Positions 21,844-48,118 of a DNA stretch of 64,000 bases are shown piece after piece. Each line of letters begins with the position of its first letter. The first letter of the stretch is position 1. The notes under the pieces were generated by a model. That model did not search any database and was not told where the DNA came from. It saw nothing but the letters and a program-made list of their open reading frames with translations. This DNA comes from Corallium rubrum (Eukaryota > Cnidaria > Anthozoa > Scleralcyonacea > Coralliidae), in NCBI GenBank assembly GCA_964035015.1, contig OZ036014.1, positions 7,487,535 to 7,551,534 of the forward strand, in the 5' to 3' direction. The position numbers were made by a program, and so were the translations under genes.

Positions 21844-22776
21844 TGGTACGACGTCACGCGGTAAGAATAGTTGGACACTGGTGACTAGCGACGAAGAAAA
21901 CTATGAACTCCTCAAACAAATAGTATTTTGCTTTCGTTTATTTTAAACGAACCGAAATGGAGCACGAAGAAAAGAAGGATACAAACAACCCGTTTAATAT
22001 ATCTTGAAGAGAAACCAGAGAACTTGAAGAAACCAAACGCCGTATGGTAAACAAAAACACGATCTGCAGTCACTCACTCCGTGGTCAAATATAACGGTAG
22101 GATTCCTGTTATATTTTTCAAGTTTTCGCTTAACCTAAACAATATACAGCTTCACGTTTTCGTGCTTTCCCTTTGTTCGTCCAAACCATAAATCAGCTTA
22201 AGTAAAGCTAACTCAAAACACTACCTTTATAAGCTTACGTAGACGTGATGTTTTTCATTGGCATTACTTCATTACTTTTATTATTAAATACTCATCATTC
22301 ATGGCCATGGGCTTTGGCGATTTTTTTGGCTGTATTTCCAAATTTTCGACTGAGACGTTGTCTGTTTAATACTGCTTCAAGAATCCGATTCTACCGAATT
22401 GTTTTTATCTCGGACTCTATTATACATGTAATTTTTGAGCTGTTGACTTTGCCTTTGCCTTTGCAAAACATGTATGCATAGGGAAGCCATTTAAAGCTTG
22501 TTAAAAATAATCCCTTTTGAAACCTCCTAAAAACATATTTTGTACAACCAGAATTTAATCATGAAATCTAAGTTTTGCTTTGATATGTTCATCTTATCCA
22601 TAAATTATAGAATGAGCTTGAGGATTATCATTTGTTTTTATATCTGTTTGTTTTTATATTGGCTGTAATTATCAGGTGTGCTTATTTTAATCAGGGTGGG
22701 TGGGTGGGTGGGGGGTGTTTCAAGAAAGCAGTTAATAAAAGCGGGCGAGGGGTTGTTGCATTCATGTATTTCTAGT
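21661..22776 (+). repeat. 1.1-kb dispersed repeat, copy 1 (copy 2 at 32592-33613)
   Basis: Starts ATAATCCCCGAGCCCGGGCG and ends near GTTGTTGCATTCATGTATTT. Shared points with copy 2 include GGTGCTAATCTCGACATGCG, GTTTAATATATCTTGAAGAG and CGTATGGTAAACAAAAAC. No long shared frame exists, so it is probably non-coding; class unknown. It contains an (AT)n tract at 21787-21840. Confidence 0.8.
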
Positions 22777-23044
22777 TAATTTAATAATTACTATAGTACC
22801 ATAAATATTATTATACCAAGATGTGGCGCTATTGTACGTCAGCTTCAGTCGTCGAACTGTTTTTAGCATCAATGATTGGTCGAATTGTGGCAAGTTTAGG
22901 CAGACCAACACAGACGTATGCATTATTTCTGCATTAACTTCCGAAATATGAAACTCGGTCATTCCTTCTGTTAAAAGTCAAATTATTTGGGGGAAAAGTC
23001 ACTAGTCAACTTATAATTGGAGTTTAGTTGAATTGAAGTGAGTG
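22777..23044. other. AT-rich spacer
   Basis: No gene or clear repeat seen. Confidence 0.3.
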
Positions 23045-23228
23045 AATTAGAGTAGAGTAGAGTAGAGTAGAGTAGAGTAGAGTAGAGTAGAGTGGAGTGG
23101 AGTGGAGTGGAGTGGAGTGGAGTGGAGTGGAGTGGAGTGGAGTGGAGTGGAGTGGAGTGGAGTGGAGTGGAGTGGAGTGGAGTGGAGTGGAGTGGAGTGG
23201 AGTGGAGTGGAGTGGAGCGGAGTAGAGT
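23045..23228. repeat. Pentanucleotide microsatellite GAGTA/GAGTG
   Basis: A block of AGAGT(A) copies switches once to a long block of GAGTG copies. Confidence 0.97.
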
Positions 23229-23388
23229 GAATTAAGTGAAGTAACTGCACTGAAGTGAACTGAAGTCACAAGTCATTTTGTCCAAATCACAACTCAAACC
23301 AAATCGCAGGACACAAAAATCGATTCCGACCCAACTCGTCTCCACAACTCAACTGCTATCCATCCATCCATAAATATACTCCGCAACT

Positions 23389-37876
<14,488 letters not shown>

Positions 37877-39241
37877 AACTGAAAATTATTGTCTTTGTTG
37901 GTACTAGCAAGTTACCTGGAAAAAAAAACCCCATCAGAAATGAACTATAATCAAATGCAAAACTTGAAATCATTCATGAATGTATTTGAGAGTGGTAAAT
38001 TAGTGTCTCACACTTTAGGCTGAAGTATGGAAGAAGTGAGAAAGAGATCCAGGGCTGGATTAGGGCTGTGTGGGACCTTGACCCCCCCCCCCCCCCCTCA
38101 ATGAGTTGTAAGCCCTGGGGCCCAACATTTGCTAGAAAGCAAGTGCAGAACAACAATTGTGCAATCAGAAAGCGCCAGAGGCCCTGAAAGCTTGGGGCCC
38201 ACGGTATATGCTGCTTTTGCCATATGGTTAATCTGGTACTGTACGATTGGAAATCGCATAGCAAATCACCACTTTCATGGGGCAGTTCACAGTCCATGTG
38301 CGTGCTGGCTCAAGTGAGTTCTGAGGACATTTGAAACTGATGAATTTGAGAAGAGTAATGGGTTCGTGCATCGCAAAAATTCCACGAGTTGTCAACAAAC
38401 CATATTCTATGGCAAGCCCAACCTTCATGCTATGCACTTGTGGAAGAATTATGGTCCCACGACAATTTTGAGTGGAGATGTTGAACTTTGAGCTTGGGGT
38501 GTCCTCGCTGAAGTGTGCAGCCTGTCAGCTGTGTATTGATGACGTTTACACGCAAGATATTCATTCTACGCATGCGTAGCTAATACCGGTCAGCCCGTAT
38601 TTTGCGAGCCACGACAGTCACCATTTCCAATCTTGCTCCACTCCCCCCCCCCCCCCTCCCCCAAGTTTCAATATGGCGGAGCCCATGAGATTGCAAGTCA
38701 ACATCGGCTCTTTTATAAATTTCTGTATATAAAATAAACATAATCCCTTTACGCTTCTGAATATAAACCACACTGGTCCACACAATCGACAAAGAACATA
38801 AAGACTATTAATACTTACCGATTAAAACGACATTTTCTGGTCCTTCCAAAGCGGCTGCAAAGCTGAGAGCGTATTAATATCCAAAGACGAATAAAGTAAA
38901 AAAGTCAGTCCAAAGCTGGTACAGCAAATATTAATTAATAACTTCTACGTATGCTAGATAGATTGATGAGAGAGTTTCGCTCAAATCTAGGCCAGTTTGG
39001 ACTACAAACACTGTACTTTACAGTACATACAATCATACTCTGGTCTGCCTCCAAATCGTACCAATAATTTCTGAGATTGAGATGAAATATGAGATGGGCG
39101 ACAGCAGAAGTTCCATAACGAGAAATACATGCTAGTTATTCGTCCCAGCAATACCACACAACTTGACACACACAAATTACGGACAGCTACACAAAATGAC
39201 AAAATGGTCAATCGAACGTTTCAGATATGATATCTATGGCC
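37877..39241. other. Upstream region of the FKRP-like gene, no further gene seen
   Basis: The promoter should lie here on the minus strand, but no TATA box or initiator is certain. C-runs at about 38081-38097 and 38641-38657; CCAGGGCTGGATTAGGGCTG near 38049 resembles a transposon end. Confidence 0.35.
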
Positions 39242-40244
39242 AACCTCGTACCCAGGGTCTTCTGAAAATGGCGGGGCGGAGAGAAGACCCTGGCAAAGGC
39301 TGGTCACGTGACACCAATAATTTTGGAATATTTTGATGATGACTCACACTGTACCGGGGGGCGCGATACAGTCACTGATAAACAAGTATAGTTTGTTATT
39401 CAGCGAACTATTTAGGCAACCAAGAATAACAAAAACCGTACAAATAACAAGACATTCTCTTAACAAATTTATAAAATCAGTTAATGACCATCTTTAGTAA
39501 GAAGCGTCTACACTACAACATATTTGCTTTATTATGCAAGCAAGAAGTATTTAATATTTCGGTTTCTGGACTTTCCGAATCCAATTTAAAAAGTTTAGAA
39601 ATATACAAAGCCAAAGTCTTCAGTGCTAATCTATAATGTTCGTCAATCGTAGTATTATTGTTGATCGAATATTTGTATTAAAGTACAACCTCAAAGTCAA
39701 CGACGACAGCAGGTTCGAATATGCCGTTAAGCCATTTGAGTATAAATCGACAGATACAACAATTAAATTTCCACAAATCCCAAACATGTGGACAAGAAAC
39801 ATAAACGTGCTATACTGGACGGTAAATAAACTTCCAACAATCACCAGCATTCGAATATTTTAAGTGTATGTAGCAGTACCTGTATTTAACCGCAGTGGTT
39901 CTATTGAAAGCGGGTTTCTGTTTATCAGTTTATGATCGTTCGTCGCCTTCGGCTTCATTTCTGGCGATTGACGGCAACAAATATGAATTATCCAGCAAAT
40001 GTCGTAAATTTTGAAATATATCTAATTTATTTACCGCTTGAATTTAACGTTACAGGACTTGCAACAACCTTCTACATTTATAAGAACCGAATCAACCGCT
40101 CCCCCCAGGACGGGCGAAGCTCAAATTATCCACGTGACCAAATACTCCAAGAATCTTGGAGTATTTTGGAATCACGTGACCAGCCTTTGCCAGGGTCTTC
40201 TCATCTCGCCATTTTGAAAGCAGATAAGACCCTGGGTACGAGGT
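39242..40244. mobile_element. Foldback element, AACCTCGTNCCCAGGG family, copy 3 (1,003 bp)
   Basis: The ends are AACCTCGTACCCAGGGTCTT and AAGACCCTGGGTACGAGGTT. Second-layer arms GAGAAGACCCTGGCAAAGGC and GCCTTTGCCAGGGTCTTCTC plus TCACGTGAC are also paired. The AT-rich interior has no convincing gene. Confidence 0.9.
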
Positions 40245-40589
40245 TGATCTATGGCCAAGACAGCAAAACGTCGAGACGGCAAAATATGCTGATGGTAGGC
40301 CTACATGAAGTACTTCCTTAATTCTACCTCTGGAGGGTGAGTGTAGAACTGTTCATGCATTTGAGACTTTGAGTGGGCTTCTCGATTCTTGAATATTTAC
40401 CTTCTCTCTCTTTTTTTTCAATCCTTTGTCAATAATTCTCTTTTCTAACCAATTATTAATGCAAATAAACCACTAACCACTTGCAAAAAATGACAAAGTA
40501 ACATCTTTTGTACAGTTTTGCATTTCCTTGCTTCGTTGATGAGATTTTTCAGGTTGATAAGCAAATTACAGTCAAACTGGATGTTCTTT

Positions 40590-40828
40590 ACCACGCGTAT
40601 TGCGCCGCACATCATTTTGCAAAGGAATTGGCGGGCTCTTGGCGGGCTCTCCACAAAGTAAGCAATGGCAAACAGACTTGCTAGTGAGCCAACAACAGCA
40701 GAATAACAATGTTAAACATCCAGAAACTGCATCTATACTTTGTTGATTTTAAACAGTATGTTTACTTTGAGTGGAGCTTGCAAGTTTTTTTGAAAAATGA
40801 TGCGCGCGCAACACCCTGAAACTCGCCT
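40590..40828. repeat. Dispersed element, copy 1 (copy 2 at 56435-56664)
   Basis: Shares CATCATTTTGCAAAGGAATT, GGCAAACAGACTTGCTAG and AACACCCTGAAACTCGCCTA with copy 2, which is inserted into another element. Confidence 0.85.
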
Positions 40829-41519
40829 ATTGACAGCAACATTGCACCGCGACTCCTTGGTAAGTTGCTAAAAATTCGCATTTAATTCGAAGCAATGTGG
40901 ATGTGTTTTAACATAAAACCGATATATCACTAAACACTTGACAGTAGTTTTTTAAATTTATTTTTGACAAAAATTCAAAAACATGATATCGACAAAACGA
41001 CAAGCTACTTTTCTAAAAAAAATTAAGTGGACGAAATCCATTCACAAACAAATTTTCTAAAAAACTAAATGGACTAGATCCATTCGCAAACAATATTTTA
41101 ATCAGAGCAAAGTAAAAAGTTGGTAAACTGCAAAAATTTGCGAAGCTCTTCATCAGAGTCCATCGCCAAGTCCGCCTCTTTTTTTTCGGGCGGGCAGGAG
41201 GCAGGCGGACGCGGGAAGGCGGGAGGCAGGTTACCATCTTTTCACTTTGCTCTGTTTAAAACACTGCCAACGTAACACTCTACTTTTCTTATTTTTTAAA
41301 CAACCAAATGGACTAGATCCATTTACATATAACACATATCAAGACACTTTGGAATGACCCTTACTAAATTCACAACTGTTCGCTTCTTACGTTTCGACTG
41401 AAGTTAACTTTAAAAATGAACCCGTCATATTTAAACTTCATTTGAGACCGAATCAAGACACAACTGGACTGAGGGCCTTGGGTCGGAAAGATACGTGTTT
41501 TGACTTACCAGCACTGCAT
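40829..41519. other. AT-rich spacer
   Basis: Two diverged units of the kind AAATGGACTAGATCCATT (near 41060 and 41305) and one more near 41025. No gene seen; the minus-strand frame at 41013-41237 has no known domain. Confidence 0.4.
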
Positions 41520-41798
41520 GTACTGTACTGTAAGTGTACTGTACTGTACTGTACTGTACTGTACTGTACTGTACTGTACTGTACTGTAAGTGTACTGTAC
41601 TGTACTGCAAGTACATTGTACTGTGCATGTACCGTAAGTGTATACTGTACTGTACTGTACTGCAAGTACATTGTACTGTGCATGTACCGTAAGTGTATAC
41701 TGTACTGTACTGTACTGTACTGTACTGTACTGTAAGTACATTGAATTGTGCACGTACCGTAAGTGTACTGTACTGTACTGTACTGTACTGTACTGTAC
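41520..41798. repeat. Pentanucleotide microsatellite (GTACT)n with higher-order units
   Basis: GTACT runs are separated by a 56-bp-scale unit with GCAAGTACATTGTACTGTGC and ATGTACCGTAAGTGTA repeated two to three times. Confidence 0.96.
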
Positions 41799-41799
41799 T

Positions 41800-42262
41800 T
41801 TCTCAAATCATTAATAATTCATGAGCTAATTAGCCAATCAAAGAAAAATATTTGGCAGTCATGTGTAACTGAATTCATAATTAAGAAATCAGATAATAAA
41901 TGGCACAAACAAAAGACCGCTTATTACCACATCTCTTAATTATAAATTCAACACCAAGTCCTCTCGCGAATTCTGCTATGATAGACGACTGAGAAGCTAT
42001 TTCATAAACTCGTGGTGTATCGTGTTTTACCAGGGGTTACAAACACTCGAAAACAACAAAAATCACTCGGCCTATTACCTCGTAATTTTCAATGTTCTCT
42101 CGTGTTTGTATACAAAACATTCGAAAACAATAAAAATCATGTTTTACAAACACTCGAAAATAATGAAAATTACTCGGTTAACACGGCCTCGTGATTTTCA
42201 TTGTCCTCTTGTGTTTGTAACCCCCGGTAAAACACTCCCACTCATTTATGAAATATTACATA
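41800..42262. repeat. Dispersed repeat, inverted copy of 4405-4860
   Basis: Contains CTCATTAATAATTC-type end, TTTATAATTAAGAGAT-like inverted pair, GTTTTACCAGGGGTTACAAAC and AACCCCCGGTAAAACACTCC, in the order reversed from 4405-4860. Confidence 0.82.
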
Positions 42263-42269
42263 TTGTTAT

Positions 42270-42825
42270 ATTATAGCTAGAGTTTCGCTGGATACAACGA
42301 TGACTGTCATTAGTTGGTTTGTGGTCACATGACCTTAGCGAAATTTCAATGTGTTGGGCAACAATTGAGAACTTATTGCCTGCTCGGTCAAGAAGTTCTC
42401 AATTGTTGCCCGCTAGAACTTTGAACTCTTCACGGTATGCCGTATCCTATAAACAAAAGGTTGTTTGGTACGAAAAAAGGAATGTTTATAGGTCTTTAAA
42501 GCATGTGGAGAAATGTATTGCTGTTCTTTTGTTCTGAGACTTATATTTGTATGGTTGAAGTGAAATTACGGAGCCAGGCGAAATGTTTTGGTAAGTCTTT
42601 CAGTTCGTCTTTTGTGTACTTTCCCTTGATAAACATCGAAATTATTCAGCGAAACTCTAGCTATACAACAAAGCACTTAATATGTCTGATCCCTCGGGAA
42701 ACAGTTAGTTTTGTTTTCCCTCGGGTCTCGATGTTTCCCTCGACTTCATCTTGGGAAACATTTAGACTCTCGGGAAAACAAAACTGTTTCCCTCGGGAGT
42801 AGACATTAAGTGTATAATGTACTCG
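42270..42825 (+). repeat. Dispersed repeat, copy 2 (copy 1 at 29465-29945)
   Basis: Shares GTGGTCACATGACCTTAGC and GCCAGGCGAAATGTTTTGGT. It adds an internal inverted TTTCCCTCGGG/CCCGAGGGAAA cluster at 42690-42800. Confidence 0.82.
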
Positions 42826-43377
42826 GTCGGTACTGTACATGTACAGTAATATAGTAACCAAGTAAAAAAACAAGTCCCCTCAAACAGTTGTGTCTTGAAA
42901 CAAGTTCTACAATCGCTTAGCGTCTACAATAATCACTGAGCCAGCAGTATACATTATTTAGAACAGTAGTCAACAAACACTGGCACACAACAACGAAACA
43001 ACGCAATGTAAACACGACTTGAATTCCTAAAATCCTTGAACAATTTCAAAGCAATTAGTCAAAACGGCGTGACGAAAGTTTTCTTGTTTATAAAGAAGAA
43101 CGGAAGGTGAAAAGACGATATGGTAAGAAAAATATATAGTTACATCTTCAAAACATTTTGAATACTGGTCGTAATTCAGCGGGGCTCTGGAAGCAGCGGG
43201 TGTCCGGGCACCCGCACTTTCTGAACTGTGGGTGTCCTACATAAGGACACCCCCAATATTTTAGCAAATTTTTAATTGAAATTTTGGAAACTATCTGCAA
43301 CTCTTCACAAATTGTTCAGTGTATTGTTCAATAATAAAAGTTCTTGAAGTTGATAAGTTGATGTATATATAGTAATA
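42826..43377. other. Spacer without recognised gene
   Basis: Contains a GGGTGTCC inverted pair near 43195-43245 (TGTCCGGGCACCC), possibly a transposon end. Nothing else seen. Confidence 0.3.
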
Positions 43378-43735
43378 ACACGATCGCCTCGGATTCTTTT
43401 GTTCTCCGAGGGAATGTAAACCTCGTATTTCCCTCATTGCTCATGCAACAGGGAAATTTTTCCTTTGTCTTCTAATTTTCCCGTGCATGTTGATGAGGGA
43501 AAATTAGAAGACAAAGAAATCCTTTGTATTCTTCTAAATTTCCCGCTTGCATATATTTTCCCTCATCAACATGCACGGGAAAATTATTAGATTGCAACTT
43601 CTCTGATAAACCGTGTAAATTTCCTGTCGGTAAGATTCTCAAAGTTTTCCTCGGCAATCATAATATTACAAACTAATAACATGACTTTTCGGGACATTAG
43701 CGATTAAATTTCCCCTTTGCCTCGGGAGGATATAT
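43378..43735. repeat. Foldback repeat, copy 2 (copy 1 at 21193-21548)
   Basis: Starts ACACGATCGCCTCGGATTCT; the paired TCTAATTTTCCCGTGCATGT arms are present. Further CCTTCCCTTGGC and GGGAATTTAATCGCTAAT to 43790 extend the foldback. Confidence 0.87.
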
Positions 43736-44149
43736 AAAAACCTTCACAAACCTTCCCTTGGCTGCGGGAATTTAATCGCTAATTGCCCTCAAGTCATGCT
43801 ATTACTTATAATTATTAGTTATCTATTATATTCTCTGAAGGGCGCAGGACACTCACAACTTTGAAAAGCTTCCAGAGCCCCTGGGTCGTATTATGACACT
43901 CTGTCCCCCTCTATTACATACACACACATACACACACAGTATATAGGTTGCAGACAACCGAAATACCGACGTTTTATACCGCCCGAAAGATCAGTATTTC
44001 GTTCCGAAATTGAACGTTAGTGATTTTCTTCAAAAATATCTCGGCAGTTTACCATCTTTTCATTTTGCTCTATCCAAAACACTGCCTTCGTCGCACTCTA
44101 TACTTCTTTATACTTTTTGGATAAATTTGCCACGTTCACACGTCATTAA

Positions 44150-44626
44150 AGTGCTCCTAACCTCGACATTTTTTATTGTCTTATTTGGAAGAACTTTTAA
44201 AATGATAAAGTAACTTCCTTTGGAAGATTTTCGCTTTTTCGCTTTGTTTTTGAGATACTTCATTTTGTTTGATGTGCAAATGTTCGGAATTTACGTCACA
44301 CATGCATAATGACTTATCGAAGAAGGTGGTGTGTCTCTTTCATTCTCGAACGAAATCTTTTAAAATCGAGAAGTTTGGTGTTGTGGGAGAAACACGCACA
44401 CATGTTATTCATACTTTAGTGTTTTTATTTGATGAACGCAAAGATATATAACATTCTCTGTTAAGTCATTATGCAGGTGTGATGTAATTCCAGACATTTG
44501 CATATCAAACAAAATGAAATATCTCAAAAACAAAGCAAAAAAGCGAAAATCTTCCAAAGAAGTTACTTTATCATTTTAAAAGTTCTTCCAAATAAGACAA
44601 TAAAAAATTTCGAGGTTAGGGGCACT
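44150..44626. mobile_element. TTAA-flanked foldback element, 477 bp
   Basis: TTAA lies at 44146-44149 and 44627-44630. The arms pair AGTGCTCCTAACCTCGA with TCGAGGTTAGGGGCACT-type right end, and CTTTGGAAGATTTTCGCTTT with AAAGCGAAAATCTTCCAAAG. Cousin of 3235-3718 (shared GTCTTATTTG and GAGATA words). Confidence 0.9.
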
Positions 44627-44732
44627 TTAACCCATTCCTGCCGGAACCAGCTAAAAACGGCTCCTATATTTTACAAACCGAAATACAGTAAGGTTTGGGT
44701 ACTGCCGAGTGCCGAAATTATTGAACATAGTT

Positions 44733-44850
44733 TTCTTACGTTTCGAGCGAAGGCCTAGACTTGCTCCAAAGTCCGCCTCTTAGTGCTAGAAAGGACTTTG
44801 AGAAAGTCTAGCGAAGGCCCTTCGTCAGAGAGAAACGTCCTTTATCACCA
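44733..44850. repeat. Hairpin with CGAAGGCC arms
   Basis: ACGTTTCGAGCGAAGGCCTAGACTT-like left arm pairs with AAGTCTAGCGAAGGCC and GAAACGT on the right. The same arm style is at 50895-51045 and 62293-62480. Confidence 0.65.
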
Positions 44851-45300
44851 GACGATTTCACTCATCAAAAGAACCCATAACCAATCTATAGGCAGTAATA
44901 GGCTAAAGCATATGACCAAACAGTCACTTTAATTCACGAAAAATCAAAACACACTCCATTTTTCGCCATTTTGAAAAAGTGCGCCCGCCTATGGAAAATA
45001 ATTATTGTTCAGCGGTCAATTTACATCACGTGGTACATTGTTGTGTGCCTTTTAGCAAATTCAAAGGTCAAACTACATTGCAATTTTTCTCCTGAATATT
45101 AAGCACAAATATTATTACATTATTATACACCGCACTAGAAGGGGCAGGGCTTGCACATTCGTCAATAGAAAATCTTCAAAGTCCTTGGGATTTCCTTTTT
45201 TTTGACAAATACACAAAACCAACTCGCTTGCTTACTATCACAAATATATTAAAATCATGATAATCCCCTTTGTGTTGTAGCACATATTTTCATAGTTTAA
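44851..45300. other. Spacer without recognised gene
   Basis: No repeat pair or gene seen. Confidence 0.3.
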
Positions 45301-45738
45301 AGGAGCAGTGTCACGCGCAAAGCCCACGCAATAATCACGCGCCAACTTGAAAAACTACAGCCTGTAGGTTTTCAAGTTTGTTGATCCAAGATGGCGGCCG
45401 CACTTGGCGGGGTGCATGGTGGAAAACGCGATAATTCAGGCCGAAAGAGAAAAAACGATGGATCAAATAGTTCACAGAAAGCCTGGAATAGTCCGCACAA
45501 ACGTATTTACTTATCACGGACTATATTTGAGTCATCGAAAGATGCTAAAATCGTAGCTGAATATGGTTCATGTAGCGATGGCGACTTCGCAGCCCATCTG
45601 CTCTCATTGGAATACCATATAAGGTAAATATCATTTTCTTCATTTCTCTGGTTTCTTGTCCGATTTAGAGCTATTTCCGACATTTCCGAAGTTATTTCTA
45701 TGTGCGCAAAGAAAGTGGGCAAATGGTGACACTGCTCC
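45301..45738 (+). mobile_element. TTAA-flanked element carrying a first-exon-like ORF, 438 bp
   Basis: TTAA lies at 45297-45300 and 45739-45742. The ends are AGGAGCAGTGTCACGC and GGTGACACTGCTCCT. Unlike its neighbours it is not a full foldback; the centre carries an ATG-started frame followed by a splice-donor-like site. TTAA duplication fits Kolobok or piggyBac superfamilies. Confidence 0.85.
45391..45627 (+). CDS. 78-residue ORF inside the TTAA element, possible exon 1 of a transposon or captured gene
   Basis: ATG at 45391 sits in a good context (CAAGATGGCGGCC). The product is basic at first (GKRDNSGRKRKNDG) and then has KRIYLSRTIFESSKDAK and SCSDGDFAAHLLSLEYHIR. The second half resembles a short N-terminal domain seen in several cnidarian transposon-linked proteins (pattern RIYL...F....K.....SD..FA.HLL.LE); I recognise the pattern but not a named family. 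The frame ends at CATATAAG|GTAAAT, which reads as a splice donor, so translation may be meant to continue in an exon that this element lacks. It may be a deletion derivative of an autonomous element. Expression is unknown. Confidence 0.5.
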   Translation: MAAALGGVHGGKRDNSGRKRKNDGSNSSQKAWNSPHKRIYLSRTIFESSKDAKIVAEYGSCSDGDFAAHLLSLEYHIR

Positions 45739-46045
45739 TTTAAGCTTACTGTAGACCTTTGCAATGTAAACATTTCGATTCTTTTTTTTTGTCGAACTTT
45801 CTTGTAGTGATTTTTTTTAAATTTTTCTTTTATTTCTCAGCGTAAAAACAGCGTTCGCTTTTGCACATGAAATCAATTACATAAGAGGGTATTTCAATCG
45901 CGTTAATCTCTGGATAATGTTTTCAGCTAAAGTAGAAACTTCAAAAAGCTAAAAGTCGAATCCTATTCGTTAAAATCATCTGAAATTGAGGACCTGATAG
46001 ATTAACCCATTTCCGCCAATAAAACGGCTCTTATTTTTTCAACTC

Positions 46046-46480
46046 TGTCTAAGGCCTGTAACAAACGGCGTATTTTTCATGCGCCGTATAAAATATGAGA
46101 ATTAAGTTCATGAAAAATACGCCGTCTGTAACCATTAAATACGGCAATTTCATTAAGTTCGACAGTGCCATTAAATACGACGAGCCCAGTCGTATAATAC
46201 GACTCAAGTACGGCGTAGACGGCATACTATTCATGCGCCGAATAAATTGCATACATTAATTTACAATATATGATAATACATTTTCTATCCACAATTCATG
46301 TTTGTAACATCGTTTCCAGACCTACGACTTGAGAACTGTAATTTATTCGACTTATTGAATACGACGAAAATACGCCGTATAACTCAAGAGGAACAATTTC
46401 AGAATTTGGGTCGACTTATGATTTTGTTCCGTTTTCAAATTGTACCGGCATCGTGTAAACGGGGTCTAAGGGGAAACCCT
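46046..46480. repeat. AT-rich inverted words and a solo end of the 4875 family
   Basis: TACGCCGT and ACGGCGTA words alternate across 46060-46385. Positions 46424-46470 read ATGATTTTGTTCCGTTTTCA and CGGCATCGTGTAAACGGGGT, the right end of the 4875-5290 element. Confidence 0.6.
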
Positions 46481-46529
46481 CAGACATCCTTCGTGGTAAC
46501 TAAAGCGTGCCCGGAATATTTGGAAATTT

Positions 46530-46895
46530 TCTTTCTTTATCATTTTAAAAAGCCTTTTCCACAAAGTCTATATGTGGCTTTTAACGAGCCAACTTTTTGG
46601 GATAACTTTTTAAGTAATAATTCAAATACGAGACGGAGGACTTTACTGGGACTTCAAAGTCCAAATGCTTTTTGAAAAGGCGAGCCTTTTTAATGCACGA
46701 GGGCTTTGTAATCCCAGTAAAGTCCGACGTCGAGTATTTGAACTGACTTCTCAAACTCAAAACTCCGACCTCTGAAACGTAATATAATTTGCCTTATTTC
46801 AAAGTACATGTACCAGTACTTTTTCTCCGATTTCAAACCACTGATTAAACATTAATTTCTTTTGTTTTTGGTTCATGAATTATTTATTAATGAGT
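46530..46895. repeat. Hairpin and dispersed repeat shared with 51700-51962
   Basis: AAAAAGCCTTTTCC/GGACTTTACTGGGA pair with TCCCAGTAAAGTCC and AAAAAGGCTCGCC. From 46722 (GTCCGACGTCGAGTATTTGA) to 46895 (ATTAATGAGTTTGAGA) it matches 51703-51962. Confidence 0.7.
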
Positions 46896-47176
46896 TTGAG
46901 ATTTTTTGATTTTTGATTTTTTTTTGATTTTTTTTTTTACCCACAATCTCAGTATTTCGTTACAAAACTATTCTCGGCAGTGACTTACCAACTTTTTAAT
47001 AATTGCTTTTTATAAAACACTGCATACGCAGCACTCATAATTTTTTTTTTACACTTTTTGAGAACAGACGGTTCCGATTGACCTCATGGTGTCAATGAAT
47101 TCGAAACTTTAATATAGTGTTCAAGAAAATTTTTCATGATGTCTTACACTGCTAAAGTCAACCGAAAAATTTCGGC

Positions 47177-47248
47177 TGACTCGAGCGGGATTTGAACTCG
47201 CACCTTCGGGATTCCGGTCCGCCGCTCTACCTGTTGAGCTATCGAGCC
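47177..47248 (-). tRNA. tRNA-like SINE head, copy 1
   Basis: Acceptor stem GGCTCGA/TCGAGTC pairs throughout (one G-U), D stem GCTC/GAGC is perfect, T arm GCGAG-TTCAAAT-CCCGC has one mismatch. The anticodon arm is weak (three pairs), with GGA at the anticodon position and C instead of U before it. Probably not a working tRNA. Confidence 0.5.
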
Positions 47249-47490
47249 GCACAGGGATTGGAGGCAAGTTCTATCCAACTTAAGTGCACGAGATATTCTC
47301 GCGACAACTTAACGCTTATCCGTGAGGACGTGCAGTGTTTCAATTCTATTACAGAATCATCCTCAGAAACATGAGAAAATTTTTCATGATGTCTTACACT
47401 GCTAAAGTCAACCGAAAAATTTCGGCTGACTCGAGCGGGATTTGAACTCGTGCACTTAAGTTGGATAGAACTTGCCTCCAATCCCTGTGC

Positions 47491-47562
47491 GGCTCGATAG
47501 CTCAACAGGTAGAGCGGCGGACCGGAATCCCGAAGGTGCGAGTTCAAATCCCGCTCGAGTCA
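47491..47562 (+). tRNA. tRNA-like SINE head, copy 2
   Basis: Identical to the minus-strand copy at 47177-47248. Same cloverleaf and same weak anticodon arm. Confidence 0.5.
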
Positions 47563-47829
47563 GCCGAAATTTTTCGGTTGACTTTAGCAGTGTAAGACAT
47601 CATGAAAAATTTTCTCATGTTTCTGAGGATGATTCTGTAATAGTGTTCAAGAAAGGCGAGTGTAAATGGTTTTCATTTTCAATGAAACAAAAAATATTTT
47701 AGCAGTGCTGTAGCCAGTTATATAAGCTCACGATCTCTAGGTCTACATATATTTTCAATGAATACACGGAGCGCTTTATTGTTTTTCCGAAACGTTTACC
47801 CGAAAGGTCTACAGTAAACTTAACACTTT

Positions 47830-47932
47830 GAAGCCTGAAGACGAGTCCTTAGTATTTTATTCTGGCTAACGCCAGATGATTTTATTCAGCACTGGGAGAT
47901 CGCCCAGGCCTCAAAGTGTTACGACACCTATT
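47830..47932. repeat. Short foldback
   Basis: AACACTTTGAAGCCTG pairs with CAGGCCTCAAAGTGTT; the inner TTCTGGCTAACGCCAGA word is shared with 17264-17590. Confidence 0.65.
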
Positions 47933-48118
47933 TTTTCCTACTCTTATAAAACTACGTGTATACATCTATTTTTTTTGCTGACAAATTTTTCCGAATATAC
48001 CAACCCTCACACATCATAACAAACAATACAGTATTTTCATAATGAAATTAAGTATGACAAAAAAGCCGATTGAGAAATTTAAAGAAATCTCAGCCAGCGA
48101 GAGATTATTATCTCGTCA

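Larger units (their letters stand above)
47126..47640. mobile_element. tRNA-derived SINE, inverted duplication
   Basis: A tRNA-like head occurs complete on the minus strand (47177-47248) and on the plus strand (47491-47562), with a third partial head at 47424-47447. The flanking parts (CATGATGTCTTACACTGCTA; CCAACTTAAGTGCAC) are inverted too, so the block is a near-exact inverted repeat with an extra half copy. Confidence 0.85.

Noticed and set aside
46298-46675. 125-codon plus-strand frame
   Set aside because: It spans the solo end of one foldback family and a hairpin repeat; no domain.
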